Source of the DNA: Cyanodermella asteris
Lineage: Eukaryota > Ascomycota > Lecanoromycetes > Ostropales > Stictidaceae
Assembly (NCBI GenBank): GCA_900618795.1
Contig: UYJD01000016.1
Location: 637,024-701,023 of the forward strand
DNA length: 64,000 bases
Reading direction: 5' to 3'
The position numbers and the translations under genes were made by a program. This document shows, in pieces, positions 22,610 to 32,878 of the stretch (within the stretch, counting starts at the first letter, position 1; each line of letters opens with the position of its first letter). The notes beneath the pieces were generated by a model. The model did no database searches. It was not told where the DNA came from and saw only the letters and a program-made list of their open reading frames with translations.

Positions 22610-23446
22610 CTAACCACCTTGAACCACATTCGTTGCAATGGTAGTCATGACATCTGCCACCGTCGACGGACTGAACCAAGCCCTGGTGCCACTCCCGCCC
22701 AGCGGCCGTCCCAGTAGCGTCCAGAAACCATCCCGACCAGATCTCAACAGACTCCGCCAGTCTTCAATCCTGTCCGGCTGTCCCATAGCCACCGCGAGCA
22801 CGCCAACCACCATCGCGATCACCAGCATCCCCATCAACCATCCTCCACCATCCTCCAACCCGCGAAGCCTCCATAGTCCCGCCAACCCTCCGCAAACCCC
22901 CCTCCCTCGCCTCCCCGCCGTCCTGTCCGGGCCACCACAAGTCCGCCCTTCGACCAACAAACAGCCCACGGGCCCGCCACCACACTCCCCGTGCCGTAAC
23001 CTCAGCCGCATGATCCTCCTGACTTCCACCTGTGCGCAGAACGCCGCATCGGACCTGAAATCCAGTTTCGCGTTCTCCGGGATCGGTAGGGATTGTGCGC
23101 GGCGGTCGCACAGCCAGTCGACTTTCGACTTCCAGTTGGTGGTGGAGAGGAGGGCCGAGTGGAGGAAGCGGGGGTGCGTGTGGCGGAGCGCGAGGAGGTC
23201 GGGGTAGGGGAGGTGCTGGGCTGTGGCGAGGAGGAGTTCGGCGGGGAGCGTGGGGAGGGAGAGGATGGTGGAGTCGAGGGCGGGTGTTGGCGCGGATGGT
23301 TGTGAGAGTGGCGAGTGGTAAGGATATGTCTTCGTGTCTTTTGATCGTGAGGTGACGGGAGTCGAGGTGAGTCGGATGTTTTGGTGGGCTGTGCTTAGGG
23401 GCGCATTGGCCTGAGGCTGGTTGCTGGGAATGCTTTGTGTTGTCAT
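22610..23446 (-). CDS. F-box-like protein with a C-terminal transmembrane segment
   Basis: This single-exon gene encodes 278 aa. Residues 1-55 are Ser/Pro/Thr-rich. Residues 60-100 form an F-box-like motif (LPTLPAELLLATAQHLPYPDLLALR) with the usual second helix. A segment with WKSKVDWLCDRRA and VRRIMRLRLRHGECG follows. The stretch at about 160-200 is very Gly/Arg-rich and GC-rich. A hydrophobic helix at about 202-222 (WLMGMLVIAMVVGVLAVAMG) could anchor the protein in a membrane. The opposite strand also has a long open frame because of base composition, but the F-box supports this strand. Membrane anchoring of an F-box protein is the unusual point. Confidence 0.65.
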   Translation of the reverse strand: MTTQSIPSNQPQANAPLSTAHQNIRLTSTPVTSRSKDTKTYPYHSPLSQPSAPTPALDSTILSLPTLPAELLLATAQHLPYPDLLALRHTHPRFLHSALLSTTNWKSKVDWLCDRRAQSLPIPENAKLDFRSDAAFCAQVEVRRIMRLRLRHGECGGGPVGCLLVEGRTCGGPDRTAGRRGRGVCGGLAGLWRLRGLEDGGGWLMGMLVIAMVVGVLAVAMGQPDRIEDWRSLLRSGRDGFWTLLGRPLGGSGTRAWFSPSTVADVMTTIATNVVQGG

Positions 23447-23851
23447 GATGCAAATGTTAAATTACCGACTGTACTGTAAGTAGTCTTGCAATTATGCAGA
23501 ATCGTAAAGGATATATTCAAGCACTCCAACAGAAATAGTATGGCAAGGTCAAGTTTCAGGTCGCGCCGCAGCTTTATTCGAAGTGCGGTTGTGGGTGCCT
23601 AGGCGGTTTCAGACAGCAAGAATGAGGACAGAGAAAACAGACGAGGCCAGGTGGCAAGATCATAACATTATATTCATGTCGTTACTTCTATACATGATAC
23701 GTCTATGTGACTGCCTGCACGCAACACTCAAAGCTGCCTCCTCAGGTGCAAATCTGCCTCAGCCGCAGAGCCACTTCGTCACCTTTCAATGCGACAGTGC
23801 TTTCTGACGGCACCGCGCTCAGTGCGAAAACTTGAGCCGTGCTGAATTGGA
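23447..23851. other. Short intergenic region
   Basis: This is the promoter side of the TM F-box gene and the 3' flank of the BLI-3-like gene. No gene is seen. Confidence 0.5.
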
Positions 23852-24737
23852 TCAGGAGTTCGCCGTGCGCCCTGCATAAGTCATCAGCATTGTTCAAAGC
23901 TTGTGAGTGATCATCAACTTACACTTGAGGATCTCCTCTGGGGTGATTTCGCGCAGAGTGTTGACCTGAGCAGCTTGGCCAGTCACAACACCCTTAGCAA
24001 CTTCAGCGCCGCGCGAAAGGAAGCTTTTGTGGTTCACAGCGTATGTGACTGTGTTCGTTTTCACCTTGATGACACCGATTCTCGGATCCTTGGGGCCACC
24101 ATCGTGAACACCATCACCAAGATCGCCCAACCACGCCTTCAATGACGACGAGTAGTACTTCTCAACGACGGCACGGTCGGTGATGATCTGCGACTCGCCG
24201 CTGATAGAGGCCCACTGGCCGCTGCTGTCAATAAAGGCTATGTTGGTGTGAGGGTCGGAAGCGAGGTCGTCGGTCTTGCCGGACTCGGTGTTGGTGTGGA
24301 AGATGAGGTCGACGCCACCGGTTTCCTTCGCTGCAATTGCCATGGCTCTTGATACCAGGCTGCCCGTTGAGGCGATGCGTGTGGTCATCATGCCGAACTT
24401 GGCTGTGTCGATGAAGGCAATGAGGTCGTCGATCTTCTCCTTGAGAGGAGTGTCATCCTGCTTGTTCTTCTCCTTGTAGGGGTCCTGGGGCTTGGAGCCT
24501 GTAGTCCCATCAATATGTGTACGTGAAGAGCTCAAGTGACTGCCACATACCGGTGTCTGTGTTGCTGAAAGACATCTTGGAAGTTGTGGTAGAGAGGTGT
24601 CTGCGAGGAGCGTGAGTATACTCTCGACCAAGTCTGATGCCTGCGCTTCCTGATCGAACACTGCTTGTGGCGGGCACAATTCGCAGGGTGTTCAGTGACA
24701 GTATAGACCTTGAAGCTGACAAACAGATTTGAGGCAT
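23852..24737 (-). CDS. BLI-3-type FMN-binding split-barrel protein
   Basis: This is a general-stress-protein-26/pyridoxamine-phosphate-oxidase-like flavin-binding protein, closest to Neurospora BLI-3 (blue-light-inducible 3). The exons are 24551-24737, 23923-24498 and 23852-23871, and the phases close. Two in-frame starts exist. The inner ATG at 24575 (MSFSNTDTG) gives 206 aa and matches the usual family start. The outer ATG at 24737 gives 260 aa with an Arg/Ser/Thr-rich, acid-poor leader ending RRHLSTT, which looks like a mitochondrial presequence. The barrel carries AKFGMMTT, FHTNTESGKTDDL and the WASISG strand. The last exon adds only WRTANS. Light regulation is known for the Neurospora gene but not shown here. 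Confidence 0.85.
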
Positions 24738-25460
24738 GGTGCAGATTGACTTACTGGAAGCAAGAACGGAGTGTCGGAGGGATTGATTGAGTGTACGGAG
24801 TCAAAGTGTCAAGGATAATGGATGACGCGGGGAGCGGTTTTCATATGGGAAACACACATTGCGATATATGACGTAGGTAAATACCTGCTCACGACAGCCC
24901 ACGCGATGCCGGCCGGTTTCGACAGGGGTGACTGCCAATTCGCAATCGTCCCTGACCATGTTCTCTTACTTGGCTTTCGATCGTCAGAGCCGTTTTCGTC
25001 TTTACCAAGGACGATTCAGTCAATCACTGGCTCGTGATGGCGCCATATCTCTACTTTTGTCCTGGTCCCCTCTGAGGTTTGCGGTCTGATGTCCAGCAAG
25101 TGCCGAACTCTCTCCGAGCGTCCAGTGTGCTGGAGGAACAGCGAAAGTCGTGAGGTCAGGGAGCTCAATTTACTGACTTGTTCTTCGACCCAAATGGAGC
25201 TCTACTACATGCAAGAGACTGTGCAAAGCCACTTTGAATCGAGCTTCTGCATCCAGTGGCGGATCTACGAATACCAATGCTGGGAGATCATCATAGTCTC
25301 ACTCATTTTGGTTCATTCGTTTATTTAAGCTGATTAGGGTTGGCATTGATTCATCAAAGCTGGCTGCATTTCGGGGTATCATATATCAAAGTGATCAAGC
25401 TAAAGACCGCAATTCTTCCTCTTCCGCTCACTTCAATGCCGGCAAATCAAGTGTCCCACA
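24738..25460. other. Intergenic region, no gene seen
   Basis: This is the promoter region of the BLI-3-like gene and the 3' flank of DUO1. No motif-bearing frame was found. The right part (25300-25420) is AT-rich, as expected for a 3' UTR. Confidence 0.5.
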
Positions 25461-26243
25461 TCACGCACCTCTGGCTCTGCCGCCTCTTGCTGCTGTCGTC
25501 CCTCTTCCTCTAGCACCAACACTCGTGCTTCTCTGAATACCTCTCCCGCTGGATGTGGCCGAGCCTCCACGAACGCCGCCTCTCATGCCCCGCACGCCCG
25601 TCACGCCACCTCTTGCTGGAGCAGTTGTCTTCCTTCCTCTAGTGGAGCCTCTCGTTGCTGTCGATGTAGATGCCATCGAATTTTCCCTCTTCAGTCTTTC
25701 CTCCTGCAGCTTCTGCTCCTTCTCCGCCTTCCTGCGCTCCTCTGCATCCCGTCTCCTCTGCTTTTCTACCTCTCGTCTCTCTTCCTCTGCAGCCATCTCC
25801 GCCGCATCCGACGACGCGCCCTGCCAATTCGGATCCAGGATCAACCTCTGATTGTGCTCCGTCTGCGACAGTATGCGCGTCCATGTATTCAGCAACGTCG
25901 AAGATTGTTCCACCGTGCTATTGATCGTCCCCAAGCTCCTTTGTGCTGTCTCTAACGAACCGATCATTGTAGATAGGTGCCCATTTAGCGTTTTCAGTGT
26001 TGCTAGCTCTTGCTTCAGTCGCGCCTCCCGCTCGGCGGGGTCAGGCGGGATGTCTGGCGGCGGAGAATGTGATGCGGGAGCTTTGCCTTTGGAGGTCGGT
26101 CGCGGAGGAGTTTGTGCTCGCTTGCTATGTCTGTTCGCGGGTGCGGGCGAGTCTAGGAAGGAGATATCTTCATCGATGGTCACGTCTTCGCCTGGATCGG
26201 AAAGTGTCAGATCGTCCATGGTCAGCTCGCCATCTTCAGCCAT
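25461..26243 (-). CDS. DUO1: DASH/Dam1 complex subunit Duo1
   Basis: This single-exon gene encodes 260 aa. Duo1 is a subunit of the DASH ring that couples kinetochores to spindle microtubules in fungi. The Duo1 domain (PF08651) spans about residues 70-145. It includes the helix LKTLNGHLSTMIGSLETAQ and the diagnostic LLNTWTRILSQTEH followed by NQRLIL. An acidic N-terminus (LTLSDPGEDVTIDED) precedes it. A charged helix at 150-190 (EEERREVEKQRRRDAEERR) follows. The last 65 residues are RG/RGG-rich and basic, suited to microtubule or nucleic-acid contact. The start at 26243 (MAEDGELTMDD) is the first ATG of the frame. Confidence 0.9.
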   Translation of the reverse strand: MAEDGELTMDDLTLSDPGEDVTIDEDISFLDSPAPANRHSKRAQTPPRPTSKGKAPASHSPPPDIPPDPAEREARLKQELATLKTLNGHLSTMIGSLETAQRSLGTINSTVEQSSTLLNTWTRILSQTEHNQRLILDPNWQGASSDAAEMAAEEERREVEKQRRRDAEERRKAEKEQKLQEERLKRENSMASTSTATRGSTRGRKTTAPARGGVTGVRGMRGGVRGGSATSSGRGIQRSTSVGARGRGTTAARGGRARGA

Positions 26244-27291
26244 TGTGTTTGTTTGTAGATGCGATCAGGATCAAGAGACGTGTCGCAAGGTTCGATAAGG
26301 AGGAGGTTCAGTGCGTATGTCTGTAGATAGCGTGTGGCACAAGATGTGACGCGTCGCAGATTGCTACGGGCGGCGGACGGAGGCCAAAAAGGGTGTTTGT
26401 GCTCAACGTGGGGTTTCGTCTGCAGCTGTCCTGCGGCACCGCCAAAGTTCCGCGCTTCCACATCCTCCGCGCTTCTGCGATGATATAGCATTGAGCGCTA
26501 TACAAGAGCCAAATGAGGAATGGATGTTATTCATCGTCGGCGCATCAGCCTTGACGTGACGCTTGCAAGGCTTAGTTGTTAAGGCATTTCCCGTGCTTGG
26601 AATATAATATTGATTCCCACCGTGAGGTTATGTCTATCATCAAAGATGGCACCGGCGGTTGCACTGACTTCAAAGGTAAGCGACAAATACCTCTCTATTC
26701 AGAAATCATCGTTCGTAAAGTCGATGGATGATTGGCCCTGCGTGCGCCATAGAAGGCCACTTGTATTCGACCTGGACTTCGCCGGGCTCCACACTGCGTT
26801 TCGGCATACAATATCAGGTACGATGGCAACAATGTCCGCATCAGAACTTACAATTCTGGCCCTCTAATTCGTACTGCGGACGTTGACTTCAGAGCAAACC
26901 GTGGAAAATTCGGTGATCAAACGTTCACGAAGTTAATCAAACTACCCCAAGCAACATATTCCTGCACGAAGAGGGTCACAAAAAGGGCAGGAGAACAATG
27001 ACCGGCGACGGCCTCGGCAAAGATCGAGCGGCTGTTTCAAGCTTCTGCGCCGGTATGCTTTTGAGAGCTCGTAAAGTCTATCATATGGCCGTGATGCATG
27101 CATCTCAACTGACGTTGGTGGTGGCCAGCGGGTGGGTCTGCTCTCTATCAAATCCGCTTATCATGCAAGTCCTTGCACTGACCGCCGCGTCATCATCAGC
27201 TCACAGCACAAGGGCACTTCCGCATCAACCGAACCAACAATAGGTACTGAAGACGCGCCTACGCTCGCGGCAGTGCACAGTGACCTGGTAA
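26244..27291. other. Region upstream of the methyltransferase, no complete gene seen
   Basis: No motif-bearing frame is seen from 26244 to about 27130. A frame open at 27132-27344 ends near the methyltransferase and may contain its original N-terminus, in a phase one base away. Confidence 0.4.
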
Positions 27292-27951
27292 TCCGATTTA
27301 TACGACAGCATTACCGACAGGTACGAAGCAACCTTCGCCCATGACCCTGGGCTCCTAGCATTTGTCTCCCAATCGCTCTCGTGTTTAGCACCCAAATCCT
27401 CAGCGCTCGATGTAGTAAGTGGGACCGGACGTCCCGTTGCCCAGCTCACTGTCCAAGCAGGCCACAGAGTCCATGGCGTCAATCATTCACCTGTTATGAT
27501 AGACCTTGCCACAAAGGCTGTGCCAGAAGCTACGTTTGAAAGAGCCAACATCTTTGATTTGAACCCTTCTGAATCGTATGACGCCATGTTCTGCGTGTTC
27601 TCTTTGTTTCCATCCACTCGCGAGGAGGTGAGGAAGGTAACGGGACAGTGGGCTTCTTTGATCAAGCCGGGTGGGTATCTATTTGTGGCAAATATCACTG
27701 CCGAGGATTATCCCGGGATTAATGTAAATAAGATGGAGGAAGATGGAAGTTCTGCGAAAGATATTGAGTGTACGTTCATGGGGAACAAAGCTTTGCATCT
27801 GCTGTTCACCAGGCTGGGTTCGAAGCATCTTGTGGAGGACGGAGGGTTCGAAATCCTTTCTTCAAATTTGGTGATGTTCCAGGCGCCTGCCGAAGCTCAA
27901 TGTGCACATGAACCGCACTGGTATATCATAGCTCAGAAAAAAGCTAGCTAG
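27292..27951 (+). pseudogene. SAM-dependent methyltransferase, 5' end lost or shifted
   Basis: This is a class I methyltransferase of the fungal small-molecule type. The frame is open from 27292 and starts directly in the family opening DLYDSITDRYEATF. Motif I follows as LDVVSGTGRPVAQL (the usual GCGTG is SGTGR here), then HRVHGVNHSP, the acidic motif FDLNPSESYDAMF, LIKPGGYLF and a C-terminal EPHWYIIAQK. A TAA immediately upstream (27289-27291) cuts off any start. The frame at 27132-27344 could supply an N-terminus if one base were removed near 27289, and I found no intron that does this. The 220-aa body looks otherwise intact. Its stop overlaps the stop of the convergent GMC gene. The substrate is unknown. 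Confidence 0.65.
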
Positions 27952-29814
27952 TTTGCGAGTTCGGCTTTGATCATGTCTGCCGCCTTCTCTGCCACAGCAT
28001 ACACGCTGCTCTGAATATTTCCACGTGGGATCAATGGGAAGATACTTGCGTCCACAACCCGCAGGCCCTTCACGCCATACACCCGTAACTGCGAATCGAC
28101 AACTCCGCTGTCTTCCCGAGCCATCATCGAACACGTTCCACAAGGATGATATGTCGTAAAGCCTGTATCCACCAACTTCCTGGTGTAAACCAGGCTCTCA
28201 AGATTCAGATCAGTCGGGATTGTGAGACCATTCGGCTTGACTAGTCCCGCGAGCGGCGGAGTTTGAATGATTTTAGGCAGATATAGGAGATGTTGAGCAA
28301 GGAGCTCGCGATCGACAGGGTTGGAGAAGTACTTCGGGTCTATCAAGGGCGGGTCGGAGACGTTATTGCTGCGTGCATGCACAGTGCCACGGGAGAAGGG
28401 GTGCGACAACGAAGAGTACAATGTGAAATAGTCTGCGAGTCGGGCTTCCTCTGACACTGGCCACGACGACTGGTCAGGACCTGCCTGTACGGGAGCGCAT
28501 AGATACTGGATTGAGGAAGAGTTCGGGTTCTCAACGATGCGCCGAACAAGATCGTGCTGTTTCTGTAGGCCAGGCGAGGGGCTCGTAGCATACTTGTCGA
28601 GTAGATCGCTCAGCTCGTTTTGACCGGATTCTGATAACATGACCATGCACGGAAGATAGGCCTGGTTGAATGTGGAGCTTGTAAAGGGGCCGCTAGCCTT
28701 CTCCTTGTACTCCTGGAATGCCGCGCCCATCACGGCTTTATCTCTCAGCGAGTCTAGAGTGGCCTTTGTGGACTCGAGTGATATGGCCACCATGGGATGA
28801 TCTTGTAAGTTCTCTCCTACTCCCGGTAGGTCGACAACAGGCTTGATATTCAGCCGTTCAAGCAGGCCCGTGTCACCGATCCCAGAAAGCTCCAGGAGCT
28901 GGGGGGACTGGAAGACACCCCCGGAGATAATTACTTCCCGGCTTCGAGCATCATGCGACTGCCCATCTTCCGTGGTGTAGTTGACGCCTCGGGCAATGAC
29001 GGTTCCCCCATCGACTTCCAACAGCACACGATCAACACTCGCCTTGGTGATGATGTGTAGATTCTCCCTTCCTCTCACATCCGGGGTCAAGTAACCAGCC
29101 GCCGCGGAACTGCGTGTATACTTGCCTGGCTTGACCGTGCCAGGTGCATTGACTGCTCCTATGGCGTCTCCGCTCAGCGGATCAGCGACGGATTTCCGCC
29201 CAAGAGCTTTCATCGTTTGCGACCATACTCTCGTCTGGTCGCTAAAATAGTTGCCGTAGCAAACCTGGATCGGACCCGAGGTGCCGTGCAAAGACTTGTC
29301 AGCATAGTCGAGGCCGAGATGACGGACGGCCTCGTCGCTTGGTTCGTGGAATGTATGAAACTTCTTGTAGTATGGTTGAAGGTCATTGTACGACCAGCCT
29401 TCGTTGCCGATGCGAGCGAAATTGTCGATACTGCCCCGGTCGGGAAACGTGATACAGTTCAGGTTAACCAAAGACGTTCCACCGAGACCTTTCCCGCGAT
29501 GATGTTCAATTTGTCGGCCTTCGTAAGCTTCCTAAAGAGAGGTGAATCAGCGACAGGAACGCATTGGCTCAACGACTGCAATTACGCACCTGCGGCTCAG
29601 TTTTGAGGCCCTAGTTGATCGTGCTATCAGGCCATAGAGCTTTTCCGCCAGCAGGCACATGGAATAACGGATCCGCGTCGTGATCACCACCAGCTTCCAA
29701 TACGAGTATCTTTAAAGAAGGTGCCTCGCTTAGACGCGCGGCAAGCACAGAGCCGGCGTTACCGCATCCCACGACGATCACGTCGTACTCACTTCTTCCG
29801 GCCATTTTCAGCAA
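27948..29814 (-). pseudogene. GMC-family FAD oxidoreductase with one in-frame stop
   Basis: This is a glucose-methanol-choline oxidoreductase (alcohol oxidase/choline dehydrogenase-like) that uses FAD to oxidise an alcohol. Exon 1 is 29590-29814 and exon 2 is 27948-29531, separated by a 58-bp intron (GTGCGT, TTTAG). The spliced length is 602 codons, normal for the family. The FAD fold is [15 protein letters not shown] with Glu40 in LVLEAGG. Exon 2 begins EAYEGRQIEHHRGKGLGG. The catalytic His is in YHPCGTCSM, and the second site is RGNIQSSVYA. At 29611-29613 a TAG stands where the family has Trp before LKTEPQ, and everything downstream is intact. Start 29805 (MAGRSEY) is an alternative to 29814. 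It is either a recent pseudogene or a single-base error. Confidence 0.8.
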
Positions 29815-30622
29815 CAGCAGGAGTTTCGACTATGAGAAGATGCAAAGATGGGCAACAAGCTTGAGGCTGCATGCTTGAAGGGTTTTGTCTTATGACTAGT
29901 AGCACACACAGGTGGGGCTCAAAGCCAGAGGCTGAACTCGTCAGCGGGCTAATGCTTTTCACATTTCCGGACACTTGTTTCGCCCGAGCACAGGAACTAT
30001 TACCATATATTACGATCAGGCCGGTCTGCCTCCAAGGCGTGGAGGCGGAGGCGGGGCTCGTCGGGAGCTGTGAAATGCAGCAGCCTGACGTGATGGCCTC
30101 CAGAACGGCGACCGCATTGCCAGATGAGGCTACGCTCTTGTCTACGGCGACAAGACGACAGGGAGGCGCCAGGTATTTCGGCTTGCCCATACTACCACGA
30201 AATACCCAGCGATAACGACAAACGTCAAGCCCAATCGCAGCAGCAGATCCTCTCATGGACCCAAGACGTCTGCGGCTGAACGACCTCGAGCGAGATCAGC
30301 CAGCTGACTTTCAGCTCTGAACCGTCTGCGAGTCCGTGCAAGGCTCGTGGTATGCAAGGATGTCCGGGTGCGTCAGGAAGCGCGCTCAGTGCAAAGCTTG
30401 TTTTATTCCAGGCCAGAACTGCGGCCTCCTCTTCGGAAGGCTATTCATCTGAGCAAGATTTCGATCGATCTGCTCGCGGAGGTAACACTGGTGTTGTTTC
30501 CTGCGCTGCCAGCTCCACTTTCACCTCTTTTCTCTGCCAGAAGTTCGAGGCTTTTGCAGTGTGGATGCTATTATCCGAGCCAGATCTAGACGCCAGAAAG
30601 AGGAAGCCGGATCAGGACAAGT

Positions 30623-32018
30623 ATGGCAGACTCTCCAACCCACCGTGAAACGGACACTGAACGGACGCTTTCTTCGCCTGAGGGAGCCCCGTATGCAGAG
30701 AAAGCGAATGATGAGATGAATTCCACGGAAAGCGGAGCAAATGTTCAACGACGACAAGCGACTGACCAGCCTCCAAATGGAGGCACAACAGCCTGGATTC
30801 AAGTTTTCGCGGCGTATTTCTTGTTCTTAAATCCCTGGTATAACTTCACCGTCGACTTGCGTGCCACCTAGCTCTGACATGAGTCGCAGGGGAATGATCA
30901 ATGCGTTTGGAGCATTTCAAACTTACTACAACACCGTGTTGCCACAGTCTGAATCCGAAATAGCTTGGATAGGCACCTTCCAAGGTTTTCTTCTAATGTT
31001 TATAAGTGGTCTCACCGGGCCTCTCTTCGACAAAGGGCACTTTCGAGCCCTGCTGGTGTTTGGGACATTTTTCATGTCATTTGGACTAATGATGACCTCG
31101 ATATCCTCAGAATATTATCAGCTGTTTCTTGCTCAAGGCCTAGTCACAGGCATTGGGTCAGGTCTGCTTTCTGTTCCTGGATTAGCGATTGTCTCCCAGT
31201 ATTTCACTACCAGACGAGGTCTTGCAACCGGTATAGTCGCATCTGGTGGCTCGGTTGGAGCGCTGATCTTCCCGACCATTTTCGAACGTCTTCAGGTCCG
31301 AGTCTCGTTTGGATGGGCCACGCGGGCGATTGCCTTCATCGTGCTCGGGACTTTAACTGTGAGCACAGTCCTCCTCAGACCGCGCGTGCCGCCCGCGGCG
31401 AAGGCCAGAGCACTCATCGACGTCTCAGCATTCCGCAGTCCAGAGTTCCTCGGCGTGACCCTCGCCATGTTCCTGTTCCTGATGGGCCTCTATGTGCCGG
31501 TCTTTTATGTGACTTTGTACGCGCAGGAGGTGCTCGGTATTGACGACCAACTCTCCTTCTACCTTCTCTCCATCTTGAACGCGGCGAGCATTATTGGCAG
31601 AGCAGCGCCAGGACCCGTTGCGGACAAAATCGGAGCACTGAACCTCATGATACCCATTACAGCAGTCACTGGAATCCTCCAGTTTGCTTGAATCAGCGTC
31701 GACAGCACAGCGGGTATCATCGTTTTCTGTGTCTTTTATGGTGTCTTTTCCGGTGCCTACGTGACTCTATTGGGTGCCTTACTTGCAGGTATTGCGCCAC
31801 AGATGAACAAGATTGGTACCTGGATGGGGATGAACTTTGGTATTTCGAGTCTAGGACTGCTCATCGGACAGCCGATTGCAGGGGCACTCATTAGACATGG
31901 GAGCTTTGTGCCACTGCAAATCTTTGGGGGCGCGATGGTCTTGGCTGGTTGCTTGGTCTTCTGTTTTGTGCGGTACATCAAGTTGCAAAACGGCATTGCG
32001 TTGAACATGAAGGCATAG
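30623..32018 (+). pseudogene. MFS transporter (monocarboxylate-transporter type) with one in-frame stop
   Basis: This is a major facilitator of the fungal MCT-like group, with 12 expected helices and 447 codons. Exon 1 is 30623-30837 and encodes a hydrophilic N-terminus and the start of helix 1. A 52-bp intron (GTATAA to CGCAG) ends at 30889. Exon 2 runs 30890-32018. Landmarks are WGMINAFGAFQTYY, WIGTFQGFL, GLVTGIGSGLL and SQYFTTRRGLATGI. A TGA at 31689-31691 replaces an expected Trp codon between ILQFA and ISVDSTAG. The same frame then continues through the last three helices to 32018. No intron can bypass it. The gene is divergent from the GMC gene and could export a product of the neighbouring enzymes. 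Confidence 0.8.
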
Positions 32019-32173
32019 TCGTTCATGGCTTCGGTGCACATATCATAAGTTTGTCGTTTGATACGATGCCTTTCCAATATTCAGACCACGCTTTGACATA
32101 CTGAAAATGAGCTATCTGTACAGATTTCCGGCAATAACTGAAACTGCATTCCAACACACTTTTCTGCCATCAC

Positions 32174-32878
32174 TCAAACAGCGTTCCCGGTCAGATGTCC
32201 GATGCCAGCCTTGACAATAATTTCTACAACTAATACCTCCTCCATATTACGAGGAGCATACACAAACGTCCAACCCGGATCTACCATCCCCAAGGAAGCC
32301 AGCGGGAATCGTTCTCCCCACCCTGCTGCAATCACCTTCTTCGCATCCGCCTGTGTGAGCCAGACATGCAACGAGTTCTCCGTCGGGTGGACATGAGCGA
32401 TTTCATGGCCAAGGATCGGATCGCGGGCGCCCAACTTTCGATCCTTATCTCTCGCGTATATCGCGTCTGTCGACCCGCCCTCTGTAACGGACGGCCGCAA
32501 GTCGAGGTGTTCGGAATGATCTGAGGCGTATTTGTGAGGCAAATGATGCAGATACTCGTGAGATGTAGTGTCGAGACGATGTCCTGTGGTGTGTTGCCGT
32601 TGAGGTAGAGTCCGGGAAATTATCTTCGGCGGAAGTCCGCATCGTTTTGGAAGGGGTTCGGGGAGGTATGAAGGCCCCTTGTCGGATGAGAGTGAGGAAT
32701 GGTCCTTCAGGTCATCGCCGGACCAAGCGCGTAGGATGCGAAACTTGGTGATCTTGAGATAGCCTCGTAGATTGGGAGGTGTGCCGCCAGTTCCGAAGTC
32801 TATCCAGGCACGATAATCAAGGTAAAGCCAGGTGATGGCGAGGCTGACGGAGATCGTGGCAGCTGCGATTCCCAGCAT
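32174..32878 (-). CDS. Luciferase-like DUF5519 protein, membrane anchored
   Basis: This single-exon gene encodes 234 aa of the fungal 'luciferase' domain family (PF17648, DUF5519). The biochemical role is unknown, and the name does not imply light production. Residues 1-24 are one hydrophobic helix (AAATISVSLAITWLYL), a signal anchor. The family features are GTGGTPPNLRGYL near 30, LPKRCG at about 78, LPQRQHT near 93, the histidine-rich HEIAHVHPTENSLHVWL at 163-179, ADAKKVIAAGWGERFPLA, and the C-terminal FVYAPRNMEEVLVVEIIV. The start lies inside the open frame of the NB-ARC gene on the same strand (62-bp overlap in another phase), which suggests the upstream gene was truncated. Confidence 0.75.
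   Translation of the reverse strand: MLGIAAATISVSLAITWLYLDYRAWIDFGTGGTPPNLRGYLKITKFRILRAWSGDDLKDHSSLSSDKGPSYLPEPLPKRCGLPPKIISRTLPQRQHTTGHRLDTTSHEYLHHLPHKYASDHSEHLDLRPSVTEGGSTDAIYARDKDRKLGARDPILGHEIAHVHPTENSLHVWLTQADAKKVIAAGWGERFPLASLGMVDPGWTFVYAPRNMEEVLVVEIIVKAGIGHLTGNAV

Noticed and set aside
22638-23207. Long plus-strand frame opposite the TM F-box gene
   Set aside because: It is a GC-driven shadow; the F-box motif is on the minus strand.
31665-31710. An intron hiding the TGA of the MFS transporter
   Set aside because: The only GT-AG pair spanning it is about 24 nt and would remove conserved helix residues.
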